A stretch of 64,000 nucleotides of DNA, from positions 511,227-575,226 of the forward strand of contig NZ_MAYT01000001.1 of NCBI RefSeq assembly GCF_001685015.1, written 5' to 3'. Below the pieces are notes generated by a model. The model was given only the letters and a program-made list of their open reading frames with translations. It did no database searches and was not told the origin of the DNA. The stretch comes from Pseudobacillus wudalianchiensis (lineage in GTDB: Bacteria; Bacillota; Bacilli; Bacillales; Domibacillaceae). Shown here one piece after another: positions 6,795 through 14,716 of this stretch (the stretch's first letter is position 1; every line of letters starts with the position of its first letter). The translations under genes and the position numbers were made by a program.

Positions 6795-8261
6795 CTATGG
6801 CAACGTACAGATATCTTGAGGATTGATATGAAATCTCATGACGGGAATACGTGTCCCTCCTTCGTATCCTCTGGCTCTCGCTTCTTCTTCCTTAATAATC
6901 ATTTCCTTTAGGGTCTCAGGTTGATCCACATTAAAAAGCTGTTTCACAAGTTCAAAGTGCCTTTTAGAAACTAATCGCTGTAATAATTCAATTTTATTAA
7001 AAGAAGCATATGGATAAGTTTCAGGAAACCAACCAAAAAATGAATTGTTTCCTTCTCGGGTTTTGTCAATATAGTATAGAAGCATATCGGTCTCCACAAT
7101 CGCTTCTTTTGGATACTTTTTAGTGGCCCTCTGAACTAGCAAATCAGCTGTTATGCTAATTCGATTTAAATTTAAACGCGCTTTACGAATTTCATTTAGC
7201 GCTCGGGAATACTGACGAAAGTCCCCGAAAGTTCCTTGATATAACTCAGAACGGCTCCTTGTTCGATAAAAGTATGGTCTGTTTACTAATTGGGCCGTGT
7301 CTTGGTACCGTTTCTTCTTAAGTAGTATGGTTATTAGATATAAAAATAGTTCATGGATTAAAAATTTGTAATGATCAAATTGTAGCTGGTGATAAGAGGT
7401 CCATTCAGTAGGTGCTTCGCTGTATCGAATGATAGTTTCGAAAAAGTCAGTAAACATATTTATATCAAGATTTTCGGTATAAGAACAATGAAGCTCAACA
7501 AATTCAATAAAATCTTCTCGCAAAGGAAGCATAATATGAACCTTATCGTATATGATTTGATCGAGAGGAGGATCGTCTTTCATTTCCTCAACTTTAATTT
7601 GTAACTCATCCAATGATTCAAAAAAAGTATCTATAAACTGACTGCTAAGACCTCCAAATCTTTTTGGATTTCGATCAATAGCATCCCTAAGTTGCTTTAA
7701 AACATTTTTAGTTCTAAAGTAAGGAACTTCTCCTTCGTTTAACCAGGCAGGTGGATTACCTTTCTTAGGCTTACTATATTGTGGTTTTTGATAAATATTT
7801 CTCAGTAACTGTTCATATCCTTGTTCGAACCTCTCATCAGATGATAAGTCAATATATTTTCTTCCTTTTATATATGTGGGTAAAAAAGGGGTTCCATTGT
7901 CATCAGTTTCCGCTACAATAGGAATAAATTTTTCCTGCTTAATATCCTGATAGATTTCGGGGGACACGATTTGCGATTCTACACCAGCACCGCCTTTACG
8001 GTTATCCGCTTTTTCTTGATAGCCCTTGTCACAAATTAAAAGAACTTTATCAACAATGCTTTCGCCTTTCTCATCTGCTCTTACCATTGACTCCATAAAA
8101 GAATAAATTTCATGACCATCTTTTAGGTCCCATTTATCTAAAATAACTTCAACTCCGTCATCTGCATGAAGGCGAGTCGCAAGGTTTAACACCCATTCTT
8201 CATGTTCAGGCGTAGTCCAGCTGTATGATATAAATACACGTGGCGATTTTACTTCTGACAT
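6795..8261 (-). CDS. SEFIR-domain protein, probable phage-defence effector
   Basis: The first ~155 residues form a SEFIR domain, a relative of TIR: FISYSW (10-15), LDKWDL (41-46), KVLLICDKGY (72-81) and GAGVESQ (91-97, with the conserved Glu at 95). The remaining ~330 residues are mostly helical with no enzyme motif I recognise; they presumably sense infection. SEFIR proteins of Bacillus were reported as single-gene antiphage systems (Millman et al. 2022) and, like TIR enzymes, are thought to deplete NAD. The ATG at 8261 follows GGAGAG. At 488 residues it appears intact. Decayed reading frames flank it on both sides, and it is the only long intact gene of the accessory stretch. Confidence 0.8.
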   Translation of the reverse strand: MSEVKSPRVFISYSWTTPEHEEWVLNLATRLHADDGVEVILDKWDLKDGHEIYSFMESMVRADEKGESIVDKVLLICDKGYQEKADNRKGGAGVESQIVSPEIYQDIKQEKFIPIVAETDDNGTPFLPTYIKGRKYIDLSSDERFEQGYEQLLRNIYQKPQYSKPKKGNPPAWLNEGEVPYFRTKNVLKQLRDAIDRNPKRFGGLSSQFIDTFFESLDELQIKVEEMKDDPPLDQIIYDKVHIMLPLREDFIEFVELHCSYTENLDINMFTDFFETIIRYSEAPTEWTSYHQLQFDHYKFLIHELFLYLITILLKKKRYQDTAQLVNRPYFYRTRSRSELYQGTFGDFRQYSRALNEIRKARLNLNRISITADLLVQRATKKYPKEAIVETDMLLYYIDKTREGNNSFFGWFPETYPYASFNKIELLQRLVSKRHFELVKQLFNVDQPETLKEMIIKEEEARARGYEGGTRIPVMRFHINPQDICTLP

Positions 8262-8282
8262 TTATAACACTCTCCTATATAG

Positions 8283-8480
8283 CTATTTGGAAGCATTCGT
8301 TAAATGATTTCCAAATCCAATAACTGTATTTTCTTCTGGATTATCATCAATTACGTCTTCAATGTTGGCAAAGGAAGGAAAATTTCTTCATCAAAATGCC
8401 CCAGGAGGTTTTACATTGTGCCACTCGTCTAACCAAGTTACGGCGTTGTTAAATGTTTTAACCGCTCAGCTAACAGTAAC
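8283..8480 (-). pseudogene. Decayed gene just upstream of the SEFIR gene
   Basis: Read on the minus strand across three frame changes it gives LLLAERLK, TFNNAVTWLDEWHNVKPPG, HFDEEIF and ANIEDVIDDNPEENTV, then GFGNHLTNASK to a TAG at 8283-8285. The stop lies 21 bases before the SEFIR ATG, with the SEFIR ribosome site between, so the two genes were laid out like an operon. Several frameshifts make it non-functional. I do not recognise the protein, and its upstream limit is uncertain. Confidence 0.45.
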
Positions 8481-8691
8481 ATATTTGTTATCAACGACAG
8501 CTTAATAATTTTTCGCTTTATAAAAAGGGTATGACGTAAAAAATAAGAATTATGAGTTGGTGGACGTGGCGATGTCCTATTTTCACTAGATATATCTAAC
8601 TAAGATAGGCGCTGAGAAACTTAATTTTCTAGTTGGATATGGATCCTTTTTTCATTCATCTATCCTTTGCGAACTCGCCAACATACAATCG

Positions 8692-8952
8692 TTACAAGCT
8701 AATGCACATAGCTTGAGTAACGGGATGCAATGCCATTTTAGTTACTAACCCTATAAGAACTAAAGTTAAAATGTAACCAATGGTGAAACCAATGTAGATG
8801 TAACCTTTTATATCGGTGTTTTCTGTTGATTGGGCTGCAAAGGTTGCTATTCTGAACATAACGGAAAAAGAGATTCCAGAAACTAAGACTTGCATTAAAA
8901 CCAAAGCTGTCAATATATAAAGGTACAAAGGACCAACTCCCGACTTTCTCAA
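8692..8952 (-). CDS. Possible two-helix membrane protein, 86 aa
   Basis: The frame reads two clear membrane helices (LYLYILTALVLMQVLVSG and GYIYIGFTIGYILTLVLIGLV) separated by a short polar loop, which is unlikely by chance. The start is weak: a TTG at 8952 with no ribosome site, and coding-like codons continue upstream to a TAA. It may therefore be the tail of a damaged gene. No family is recognised. Confidence 0.35.
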   Translation of the reverse strand: MRKSGVGPLYLYILTALVLMQVLVSGISFSVMFRIATFAAQSTENTDIKGYIYIGFTIGYILTLVLIGLVTKMALHPVTQAMCISL

Positions 8953-9429
8953 AAAAAGAGGGTTGGCTTGTTCTTCTTGTGTTCGTTATCGTTTTCGTAG
9001 GATACAGATACATGGTGTGAGTTTCTCGCTATAATCGCCACGTGTAAGAAAATAGTACCACGGATTAAATTTAGGTGCTAGCTATAACTTTAGAGGGAAT
9101 TAGCAAATTTTAAGATGTCAAATGCTCTCAAAGAATATAATCCGCTATATAGAGAACAGTTTTAAAAGCCAATAGGTAAATAACGTAAGAAAACTAACTG
9201 GCTCCTTTAATAGAATCGCAGATTAAGACTTTATTGTTGGTTGCATTAATTTTGTTTGTAAAGGATGTAGAGCGGTAAGGCCGTTCCTATTTAGTTGGAA
9301 GTTATCCAGCTGAAAAGTATATGCAGCATCAACGATATTTTTGGATTTGATTCAGTAAGCGCTTAAAAGAAGAGGGGCGAGTGGAGAGGTCAATTTGAAA
9401 GAGAACATCCTTAAAATGTGCCATACATT
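8953..9429. other. AT-rich stretch with no recognisable gene
   Basis: Only short frames broken by stops are visible (for example MSNALKEYNPLYREQF at about 9114). None has a ribosome site plus coding character. The stretch ends at repeat copy B. Confidence 0.4.
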
Positions 9430-9616
9430 CGTACCTTGATTAGATATCTCGTTCTTATGGTTTTTCCTAATTTAGCGAATCCACTTTAAACGATGTCGCT
9501 TTTTCCCTAAGAAGATAAAATAAAGGACTGAAGGAAGAGAATAAGCGATTTCACAAAAAAAGAGAATTGAATCCAGTCGAATATTTTAAGGAACTTTAGG
9601 AAGTTCTATTATTTAT
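9430..9616. repeat. 185-bp dispersed repeat, copy B
   Basis: It is the second copy of the block at 5443-5627, in the same orientation. Stops interrupt every frame, so it is a relic rather than a gene. Confidence 0.6.
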
Positions 9617-9664
9617 GTTAAAACACAATAAAGTAATTTAATTTAAAAAGCTAAACAAGCATAA

Positions 9665-9688
9665 CCCCGTCCTGAATTTAGGACGGGG
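9665..9688 (-). terminator. Hairpin after the VOC-family gene
   Basis: CCCCGTCCT (9665-9673) pairs perfectly with AGGACGGGG (9680-9688) around a six-base loop. On the minus strand, T-rich sequence follows, so it can end the VOC gene's transcript about 200 bases beyond its stop. Confidence 0.6.
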
Positions 9689-9893
9689 TAAAAACATAGT
9701 TGTTTAATTTTGATGTAAGATACTTCACTATACTGAAAAATATAGTAATAGAGTCGTTTGAAAATATAAGGTTTATTCAACAATTGCGCCCTATTCCTTA
9801 AGATCAATAAAAAGTGGTCAACTTGGAAATCAATAGTGACCTTCAATTTAAGCACCTGTTCCAAATAAACCATAAAAAGAGTTTTAGAGAAAA

Positions 9894-10352
9894 TTATTTC
9901 TTTTTAATAAACCATTCTTCTAATGTCATCATTTCAAAATCTTCTTCAAAGTTCAATCGTAAAGGTGTAATTAGTTCAACTGAGTTTCCATCTGGGTCAT
10001 CAAAATAAATTGCTGAATGAGCTTGTGGATTATTAGGCAATACAAGTGGTTGTTTTTCAGGGGGAAAGCCAAAAGATGTTCGCACCATAATTCCTCTCTG
10101 CTTTAACCATTCTTTTGCTTGTTTAATATCTTCTAAGTCAACTTTAAATGCAATATGTCTTAATGAGGGATGATAAGGTGTTTTTACTTTGTCAGTTTCC
10201 CAAAGTCCCAACCAACTGTTTCCTTTTTCAATCCATAAAAAAGCTAAGTTTTCATTTTGGTAAGCAACCTCTAACCCTAATTTCTTATAGAAATCTATCG
10301 AATTTGAAAGATCACTTACTGGCAGATGTGCTTCGTACAATCCCTTTATCAA
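9894..10352 (-). CDS. VOC-family (glyoxalase/bleomycin-resistance fold) protein
   Basis: The 152-residue protein has the paired beta-alpha-beta-beta-beta layout of the vicinal oxygen chelate family. The likely metal ligands are His9 (EAHLPVSDL), His66 (LRHIAFKV) and Glu126 (DPDGNSVELI), and a DDPDGN turn precedes the last one. Such proteins are metal-dependent lyases, dioxygenases or thiol transferases that often act on toxic small molecules; the substrate cannot be told from sequence. The ATG at 10352 follows AAAGGGGGC. It is a single gene with its own terminator. Confidence 0.8.
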   Translation of the reverse strand: MIKGLYEAHLPVSDLSNSIDFYKKLGLEVAYQNENLAFLWIEKGNSWLGLWETDKVKTPYHPSLRHIAFKVDLEDIKQAKEWLKQRGIMVRTSFGFPPEKQPLVLPNNPQAHSAIYFDDPDGNSVELITPLRLNFEEDFEMMTLEEWFIKKK

Positions 10353-10682
10353 TTTTTCAGCCCCCTTTGTTAAAATGAATATATTTCCAAACTTAGCTTA
10401 CGAAAAAATACGGACTTTTTCAACTAATAGGAAGAAGAATGCGATTAACTGAAGTATAAGGGGTAGCGTCAGGATAAATGCGGATTTATGGCAATAAGTA
10501 TTTTGATATGAGTCTTATGAGACATTACGAAGTCTTAATTTAACAATGCTTTTATTATGTGTAAACACGCTCTATCCTATTGAAAGCTTGAAGGTTTTCA
10601 TTTACACTAACGAGGCAGGATAGTGCGAATAGAATTTATACTTGTGCATCCAAAGGCGTTAAAACTTAGAGGTGAAACAGCT
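10353..10682. other. Intergenic stretch with a short repeat
   Basis: It contains the 25-bp repeat at 10426-10450 shared with 5649-5673, and an inverted CTATCCT ... AGGATAG pair (about 10572-10623) ahead of the next gene. No coding frame is supported. Confidence 0.4.
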
Positions 10683-11417
10683 ATGAAAAAAAAGTTAATA
10701 TTCTTTTTGCTGGGAACGATTTTACTTTTAACTTCTCTGCCATTAAGCACAAAAATGGTAATGGAACTTATTCATAATCAAAAAATGAATAGAGAGTATA
10801 AGGTTACAAATGTAAACGAAGGTTCTCCTCCCACTTCATCCGCATTCCGTTTTAAAGGACATATTGTAGAGATTAAGGAAACACTAAAAAATGAGGATGG
10901 TTATGTAGACCCTTGGAGTAATAAAATCAGAATGGCAGATTTATCCTTAGAATTAGATGGAGCGAAAATAGATACACTAAGAGATTATCCAATAAAAGTG
11001 GAGGAAAAAGGTTTAAATAGATACTATGGAGAAATTGCTTATTTACTCTTAGAAGATAAAAAAAGCAGCAAAACCCAGTTCATTGTACTTTTGAAAAAAA
11101 CAAGAGAATTTAAAAAAGAGATGCCTAATGGATATATAGTTGGCGGAGCTCCCACGGAGAAATTAAAGTACACATTATACTCACTGGATGAAGAAGGAAA
11201 TTTAAACACTAAATCTTTTAGTTTCACTGAGCGTAATGGTTTACAAACAAAACTACTTAATGATAGCTTTATGGTTCCTTATTCGATTGGATATTATACA
11301 GACGCTTGGGAAGTTTATCCTTCAATATTTTTCCCCTTTATATTCCCATTCGTAACTTTGGTAGTCGGATTTGTATTAATAGTTGTCTTTTTTCCTATTA
11401 GAAAAGTTAAAAAATAA
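10683..11417 (+). CDS. Membrane protein of unknown function, 244 aa
   Basis: The frame is open from 10623, but the ATG at 10683 follows AGAGGTGAA and gives a proper membrane start (MKKKLIFFLLGTILLLTSLP). A second helix lies at the C-terminus (PFVTLVVGFVLIVVFFP) before a basic tail. The ~180 residues between are polar with beta character and should face the outside. I do not recognise the family. A terminator follows, so it is transcribed alone. Confidence 0.65.
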   Translation: MKKKLIFFLLGTILLLTSLPLSTKMVMELIHNQKMNREYKVTNVNEGSPPTSSAFRFKGHIVEIKETLKNEDGYVDPWSNKIRMADLSLELDGAKIDTLRDYPIKVEEKGLNRYYGEIAYLLLEDKKSSKTQFIVLLKKTREFKKEMPNGYIVGGAPTEKLKYTLYSLDEEGNLNTKSFSFTERNGLQTKLLNDSFMVPYSIGYYTDAWEVYPSIFFPFIFPFVTLVVGFVLIVVFFPIRKVKK

Positions 11418-11472
11418 AAATTTACGAGCCTACTTCAGCCAAAGGGTGCTTTAGTTGAACAAACTAAATTAC

Positions 11473-11509
11473 AAAAGCCGTTTCCTTGAGATGGAAATCG
11501 GCTTTTTTT
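11473..11509 (+). terminator. Terminator after the membrane-protein gene
   Basis: AAAAGCCG plus TTTCC pairs with GGAAA plus CGGCTTTT, leaving one unpaired T, and a T-run follows (11501-11509). Confidence 0.8.
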
Positions 11510-11589
11510 ATGGGTGAAAACTTCCTTATCATTGTAAATCTGCGTTTTCCCAACTCTCCCTCCGTATTAAGAACAGTGGGACGGTTTCT

Positions 11590-11718
11590 ATGGCTAAAAA
11601 TGATCTAACGTTAGTTCTTTTTTCTTTTGTGTTAACTGCCTGTTCGACCAAATGAAAAGATAAAGACAACTATAACTGGAATGGAAAAACGGAAAGCATT
11701 AACTTGAAGAGTCAGTAG
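11590..11718 (+). pseudogene. Remnant of a lipoprotein gene
   Basis: An ATG at 11590 opens MAKNDLTLVLFSFVLTACSTK, a lipoprotein signal with lipobox LTAC, but a TGA at 11653-11655 cuts it three residues after the cysteine. The same frame reads on (KDKDNYNWNGKTESINLKS) to a second stop at 11716-11718. The rest of the gene is gone. It resembles the intact lipoprotein genes nearby in layout. Confidence 0.5.
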
Positions 11719-11767
11719 CTCCTTGTTCAATCAATGGAAAGAGTTATTCAAAGAACGAGGACATTTG

Positions 11768-11810
11768 AGCACGTACATGTTGGATATATGTAATATGTGC
11801 GTGCTTTCTG
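11768..11810 (+). terminator. Hairpin terminator
   Basis: AGCACGTACAT (11768-11778) pairs with ATGTGCGTGCT (11795-11805) with one G-T pair, followed by a T-rich tract. It probably served the decayed lipoprotein gene. Confidence 0.65.
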
Positions 11811-11915
11811 TTTTAACTGTTTGCCTTATCTAAATATAACGGCCGCTGTTACACGGTTAATTGATATGCTAAAATGTAAAGATAAAAAATATGTCAAATT
11901 GCGAGGGTATACTGA

Positions 11916-12398
11916 ATGAAAATATACAAAGTTTCTTGGTATCCAATAATCGCTTTTATGCTGGCTGGAATCATCATATTTCTATTACCCATTGGAGATA
12001 TAAAAGAAATTCTTTCAGAACTTTTTCTCTTCCTTTGCACATGGTGCTTATCATTTTTATTTTTAGGTTATGCCTTTTATCTTTTAAGCAAAAGGAGACA
12101 GCATAAAGCATTCTGCTGGGATGGTGAAGGGGTTGTGATCGACTTAAACGGTAATAAGGTTTATTGGGATGAAATTGAGGATATCAAGTTTTCTAAAAGC
12201 AGTATTACTCATATGAGATCCACTGTTATTTATCCTCACTACACTCACCACGAAAAGATCAGGGTCCGTCGTAAAAAATTAATGCCTACTCCTGCACATT
12301 CAATTGAATGGTATTTAATTGAAAAATCCAAGGAATATCATGAAAATTTAATGAAAGTATGGAAAGAAAAACAAGAGGAGAGGGCCGTCAATTGTTAA
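11916..12398 (+). CDS. Membrane protein with a PH-like tail, 160 aa
   Basis: The ATG at 11916 follows GAGGGT. Two membrane helices (about residues 8-26 and 36-57) are followed by a basic cytoplasmic region with VVIDLNGNKVYWDEIEDIKF, a beta-type pattern common in bacterial PH-like domains, and a charged helical end. Function unknown. It is monocistronic with a terminator just after it. Confidence 0.6.
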   Translation: MKIYKVSWYPIIAFMLAGIIIFLLPIGDIKEILSELFLFLCTWCLSFLFLGYAFYLLSKRRQHKAFCWDGEGVVIDLNGNKVYWDEIEDIKFSKSSITHMRSTVIYPHYTHHEKIRVRRKKLMPTPAHSIEWYLIEKSKEYHENLMKVWKEKQEERAVNC

Positions 12399-12416
12399 AA
12401 TAAGATAATAACTCAT

Positions 12417-12456
12417 AGGATAGTTAGTCCATTATGAGGCTAATTATCCTTTTTAT
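12417..12456 (+). terminator. Terminator
   Basis: AGGATAGTTAG (12417-12427) pairs with CTAATTATCCT (12440-12450) with one G-T pair, followed by TTTTTATTT. Confidence 0.75.
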
Positions 12457-13004
12457 TTACATGATTGATTAAAAAGTAAAGGTTAAAAATGCCGTTTAGT
12501 TTGTTTAATATGAAAATATGGATAAGAACGTTATTTTGGGCGTTAGGGGATACAGCCTCGGTGCGAGGATCTTAACAACCAACAATGACGATGATTATTA
12601 TAAGTAAAGATAATTATTAAAGATAATCAATGGTTGGAAGTGTTTTTATAAGAGTGGAAGAAATATCTGTTGATAATAGAAAGGCAATCTCTTAATTGGA
12701 ACAAACAGATTGCTTGTTAAACCTGTTGCAAAGTATATGAAATATCTCCATAACAGAGAGAACAGCAGCCACATCAACAGGAAAAAGCATTTGTAGACTC
12801 TAGGATTAAACGGGATGAGAATAATCAAAACGCCAACATCGCCTCTCTCAAAAGAACAATTAAGTACAAGAACAAGAAAATAAAGAACATAATGAACATT
12901 TTATGGAGCTATAATCCTTATTCGATTAACGGACAATTTAGCGGAAGAGAGCTACGTCATATAGTAGTATTCCATTCCATTCAATTTTTATAGGAAGTGA
13001 AAAA
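12457..13004. other. AT-rich stretch with no supported gene
   Basis: A 29-codon ATG frame near 12520 (MDKNVILGVRGYSLGARI) has no ribosome site. A hairpin made of GGCAATCT and AGATTGCT lies near 12683-12714. Nothing else is recognisable. Confidence 0.4.
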
Positions 13005-13439
13005 ATGTTCCTTTATTATTTTACGCTCACAGTTGGAGCTTTTTTAGTTATATCTGCGATAATTGCCTTTATTGCTATGTATTATAACGAAGAATTTACA
13101 ATACTAAATGCAGGAAAAGCCTGTGGAACCTTTTTACTTGGTGTTTTACTTTTAGTGGTTACTCTTCCAAGCCTAAAATATGTGATGTTAAAGGAATATG
13201 ATGTTGTCAGTGGGAAATGTGTCATTGACATATATTCATCAGGTCGTTCTTCTGCAACGGAATTTAAAATGCTCGATACAGGTGAAATGTTTACTTTCGA
13301 TGATATTCCTGCACTTGATGCTTACGGAAAGTCAATCCCTTATTATTGTGAAGTCACCGTTACAAAAGACCATATGTTTGAAATTGGTTATAAAATATAT
13401 GATGTCAAAACACGAAAGTTAATAGTAACAAGTGAATAG
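13005..13439 (+). CDS. Small membrane protein, 144 aa
   Basis: The ATG at 13005 follows AGGAAGTG. Two helices occupy residues 3-26 and about 40-58. The remaining ~85 residues look beta-rich and soluble (EYDVVSGKCVIDIYSSGRS, MLDTGEMFTFDDIP, YCEVTVTKDH). Such a layout suggests a membrane-anchored domain, but I do not recognise it. It is transcribed alone, with a terminator following. Confidence 0.6.
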   Translation: MFLYYFTLTVGAFLVISAIIAFIAMYYNEEFTILNAGKACGTFLLGVLLLVVTLPSLKYVMLKEYDVVSGKCVIDIYSSGRSSATEFKMLDTGEMFTFDDIPALDAYGKSIPYYCEVTVTKDHMFEIGYKIYDVKTRKLIVTSE

Positions 13440-13465
13440 CCTATGTATACAATTGGTAACTAAAT

Positions 13466-13510
13466 AAAGGACCACACATTTTAGATGACTAATATGTAGG
13501 GTCCTTTTAT
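13466..13510 (+). terminator. Terminator
   Basis: AAAGGACC (13466-13473) pairs with GGTCCTTT (13500-13507), with further CACAT/ATGT pairing inside, followed by T residues. Confidence 0.7.
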
Positions 13511-13589
13511 TATTAATTGTTTTACCTATTTAGTTAAATATATCAATTGATGGTCTTATTTTTGATGATTTTAATCTAAATCTGAAAGC

Positions 13590-13614
13590 GCCACTATATA
13601 AAAGTGGCTTTTTT
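13590..13614 (+). terminator. Second hairpin terminator
   Basis: GCCACT (13590-13595) pairs with AGTGGC (13603-13608), followed by a six-T run. It immediately precedes copy 1 of the GTGCCAMACATGTTGAA element. Confidence 0.65.
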
Positions 13615-13617
13615 AAA

Positions 13618-13738
13618 TGAAATAAAAAGGGGGCAAAGGTTGCAGTAGGCAACCGCTAACCGAACGCTTTATTAATTTAGGAGGAGAATAGGAGTAAAAA
13701 TTCTTTTTGCCGTGTCACGCATGTTGAAATGCAACACC
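13618..13738 (+). repeat. GTGCCAMACATGTTGAA element, copy 1
   Basis: This 121-bp block begins TGAAATAAAAAGGGGGCAAAG, contains CCGCTAACCGA and GGAGGAGAATAG, has one 17-bp unit (13712-13728) and ends ATGTTGAAATGCAACACC. The same start, middle and end occur in copy 2 at 14407-14715, where the unit is multiplied. It contains no gene. I know no family for it. Confidence 0.6.
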
Positions 13739-13980
13739 AATTGAAAGGAATCATCGATTTACGATAGCTGAAGAATCTTTCTTCAACTATTATTTCAAAG
13801 TACTTTTTTAAAAATATTTCTATTAAGAATTCGTTAAACGACTAACCTTCCCTATACTTCAATCTAAAAGTTGTAAATTATTTATAGATAACCCTACTAA
13901 ATTAAGAGGTGAATTAGGGGCTTATATCAAATACAATTAAAAGAAGGTAAATGGTAGAATTATACAGAGGTGATTCATTT
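13739..13980. other. AT-rich leader region
   Basis: No gene or clear hairpin is visible between repeat copy 1 and the next small gene apart from that gene's AGAGGTGATT ribosome site. Confidence 0.4.
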
Positions 13981-14226
13981 ATGAAGAAGATACTCTTATC
14001 ACTACTTGGTGGAATAATAATCGGAGGTTCAATCTCGTACTTTTTTCTAGATTACGAGGATTCGAATTATGTAATACTTAATTATTTTGGTGTAGATAAA
14101 AAAACAGTCAGAGAATGGGATTTTCAGTTTATTTCAAATGCGGGTTTTATAATAATTGGTGTATCGATTTTAATTTATTTGATTTGGACTTTATTTGAAA
14201 AAAGGTACAACACAAGGAAGAAATAA
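13981..14226 (+). CDS. Small two-helix membrane protein, 81 aa
   Basis: The ATG at 13981 follows AGAGGTGATTC with good spacing; the frame's earlier ATG at 13951 lacks a ribosome site. One helix (LLSLLGGIIIGGSISYFFL) lies at the front and another (GFIIIGVSILIYLIWTLF) near the end, with a charged loop between. The family is unknown. It lies between the two copies of the GTGCCAMACATGTTGAA element. Confidence 0.55.
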   Translation: MKKILLSLLGGIIIGGSISYFFLDYEDSNYVILNYFGVDKKTVREWDFQFISNAGFIIIGVSILIYLIWTLFEKRYNTRKK

Positions 14227-14251
14227 TAAAAAGTGCTAATCAAATTAGAAA

Positions 14252-14284
14252 ATACTTGGGGCCAGTTTCCCAAGTATCTTTTGT
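14252..14284 (+). terminator. Terminator
   Basis: ATACTTGGG (14252-14260) pairs with CCCAAGTAT (14269-14277) around an eight-base loop, followed by CTTTTGT. Confidence 0.7.
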
Positions 14285-14406
14285 GTTCTATTCTGTTGCT
14301 AATTTACTTTCAGAAATTTTACTAATCGGTATTCTAATTCAACTAAGAACTACCTTTTTATACTTCAAAACCGAATCCGTTACTTTTATATAATGGCGTT
14401 TTTACT

Positions 14407-14715
14407 TGAAATAAAAGAGGGCAAAGACTACGGCAGGCAATCGCTAACCGAGTACTTTATCGATAGGAGGAGAATAGAAGTGAAAATTCTCTTTGTGGTG
14501 CCACACATGTTGAAAAAAAACTCTTCCTGTGCCAAACTTTGATTCTTGCCGTGCCAAACATGTTGGAAAAGATTTTTTCCGTGCCACACATGTTGAACAT
14601 TTTTAGTTGCTGTGCCAAACTTTGAACTTTACTGTGCCAAATATGTTGAAACAGAACCTTGATGCTATGCGCCTTTTCGCGCTTCCTGTTGCCAAACATG
14701 TTGAAACGCAACACT
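14407..14715 (+). repeat. GTGCCAMACATGTTGAA element, copy 2, abutting comGA
   Basis: The first ~110 bp match copy 1. Then seven units follow, starting at 14498, 14529, 14551, 14581, 14612, 14634 and 14688. Units 2 and 5 are a shorter form (GTGCCAAACTTTGAA). The first three and next three units repeat with exactly 83 bp period, so a block was tandemly doubled while the spacers diverged. The end ATGTTGAAACGCAACACT equals the end of copy 1 and touches the comGA fragment, so this is probably the edge of an insertion or rearrangement. Confidence 0.65.
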
Positions 14716-14716
14716 T

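Noticed and set aside
8738-9013. 91-codon minus-strand frame overlapping the two-helix frame at 8692-8952
   Set aside because: The other frame has clean membrane helices; this one gives no coherent pattern, though its front may have belonged to the same gene before a frameshift.
14480-14542. Short plus-strand frame reading MKILFVVPHMLKK after a GGAGGAG
   Set aside because: Only 20 codons; copy 1 of the element has TAA in place of the start, so the frame is not conserved.
14498-14705. Possible CRISPR array
   Set aside because: Units are 15-17 bp, degenerate, of two types, with spacers of 5-37 bp, and no cas gene is present.
14457-14714. 85-codon minus-strand frame with repeated FNMFG-like segments
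   Set aside because: It is a by-product of the repeated 17-bp DNA units, has no ribosome site, and its repeats follow the DNA units.
1-14715. Prophage or integrative conjugative element
   Set aside because: No integrase, structural, replication or transfer gene is visible; only small genes and relics. An insertion remains possible but its type cannot be named from this window.
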